Origin: CAIZGX01 sp044371535
Lineage (GTDB): Bacteria > Bacteroidota > Bacteroidia > Flavobacteriales_D > Sanyastnellaceae
Length of the DNA: 6,539 nt
Direction: 5' to 3'
Assembly: GCA_044371535.1 (NCBI GenBank)
Contig: JBILTL010000114.1
Coordinates: forward strand, 1-6,539
Part shown: piece by piece, positions 6,502 through 6,539 of the stretch
How positions within the stretch are numbered: position 1 is the stretch's first letter
Layout of the letters: each line of letters begins with the position of its first letter
The notes under the pieces: model-generated
The model's database searches: none
What the model was told of the DNA's origin: nothing
Seen by the model: the letters and a program-made list of their open reading frames with translations, nothing else
Program-made: the position numbers and the translations under genes

Positions 6502-6534
6502 TTCGAAACTCGCCTTTTACTTTTCGAACGAAAA
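6502..6534. repeat. Two TTCGAA palindromes, two helical turns apart
   Basis: TTCGAA occurs at 6502-6507 and 6523-6528, with centres 21 bp apart. The second copy is the core of a longer symmetric TTTTCGAACGAAAA-type element at 6521-6534. They lie upstream of the nuclease promoter and close to the window edge, so they could be operator half-sites for this gene or for an unseen divergent gene. They could also be chance in AT-rich DNA. Confidence 0.25.
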
Positions 6535-6539
6535 AGTTA

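Overview
The window looks like an ordinary chromosomal stretch from a member of the Bacteroidota, most likely a flavobacterium-like lineage (order Flavobacteriales). The evidence is the GldF-type permease, the close fit of PdhB and the metallo-beta-lactamase-fold protein to the Bacteroidota versions as I remember them, the TAnnTTTG-type -7 promoter boxes, and A-rich leaders without Shine-Dalgarno sequences. I cannot name genus or species. No insertion sequence, tRNA, rRNA, CRISPR array or prophage gene is visible.

Layout from left to right: (1) 1-558, minus strand, the N-terminal 186 codons of an MBL-fold hydrolase that runs off the left edge. (2) 559-621, a compact divergent promoter region. 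(3) 622-4507, plus strand, a tight three-gene run: purB (adenylosuccinate lyase), an MsbA-type ABC exporter whose ATG overlaps the purB stop, and a gldF-like ABC-2 permease 4 nt further on. (4) 4508-4582, a hairpin and the probable promoter of pdhB. (5) 4583-5563, plus strand, pdhB, the E1 beta subunit of pyruvate dehydrogenase. (6) 5576-6469, minus strand, convergent with pdhB, a stand-alone PD-(D/E)XK nuclease with a complete set of four iron-sulfur cysteines. (7) 6470-6539, the upstream region of the nuclease gene.

The genes do not form one pathway: purB is purine synthesis, the exporter probably moves lipid or drug-like substrates, GldF belongs to the GldA-GldF-GldG transporter tied to gliding motility in flavobacteria, and PdhB is central metabolism. 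The grouping looks like shared transcription rather than a functional system. I found no convincing new multi-gene system.

The strongest observations are: a frameshift near 4304-4320 that splits gldF inside its fifth membrane helix while the downstream reading frame keeps a recognisable GldF C-terminus; no gldG next to it; -7 promoter boxes placed only 3-4 nt before the start codons of both minus-strand genes, which suggests leaderless mRNAs; and a perfect hairpin whose loop holds the stop codon of the nuclease gene.
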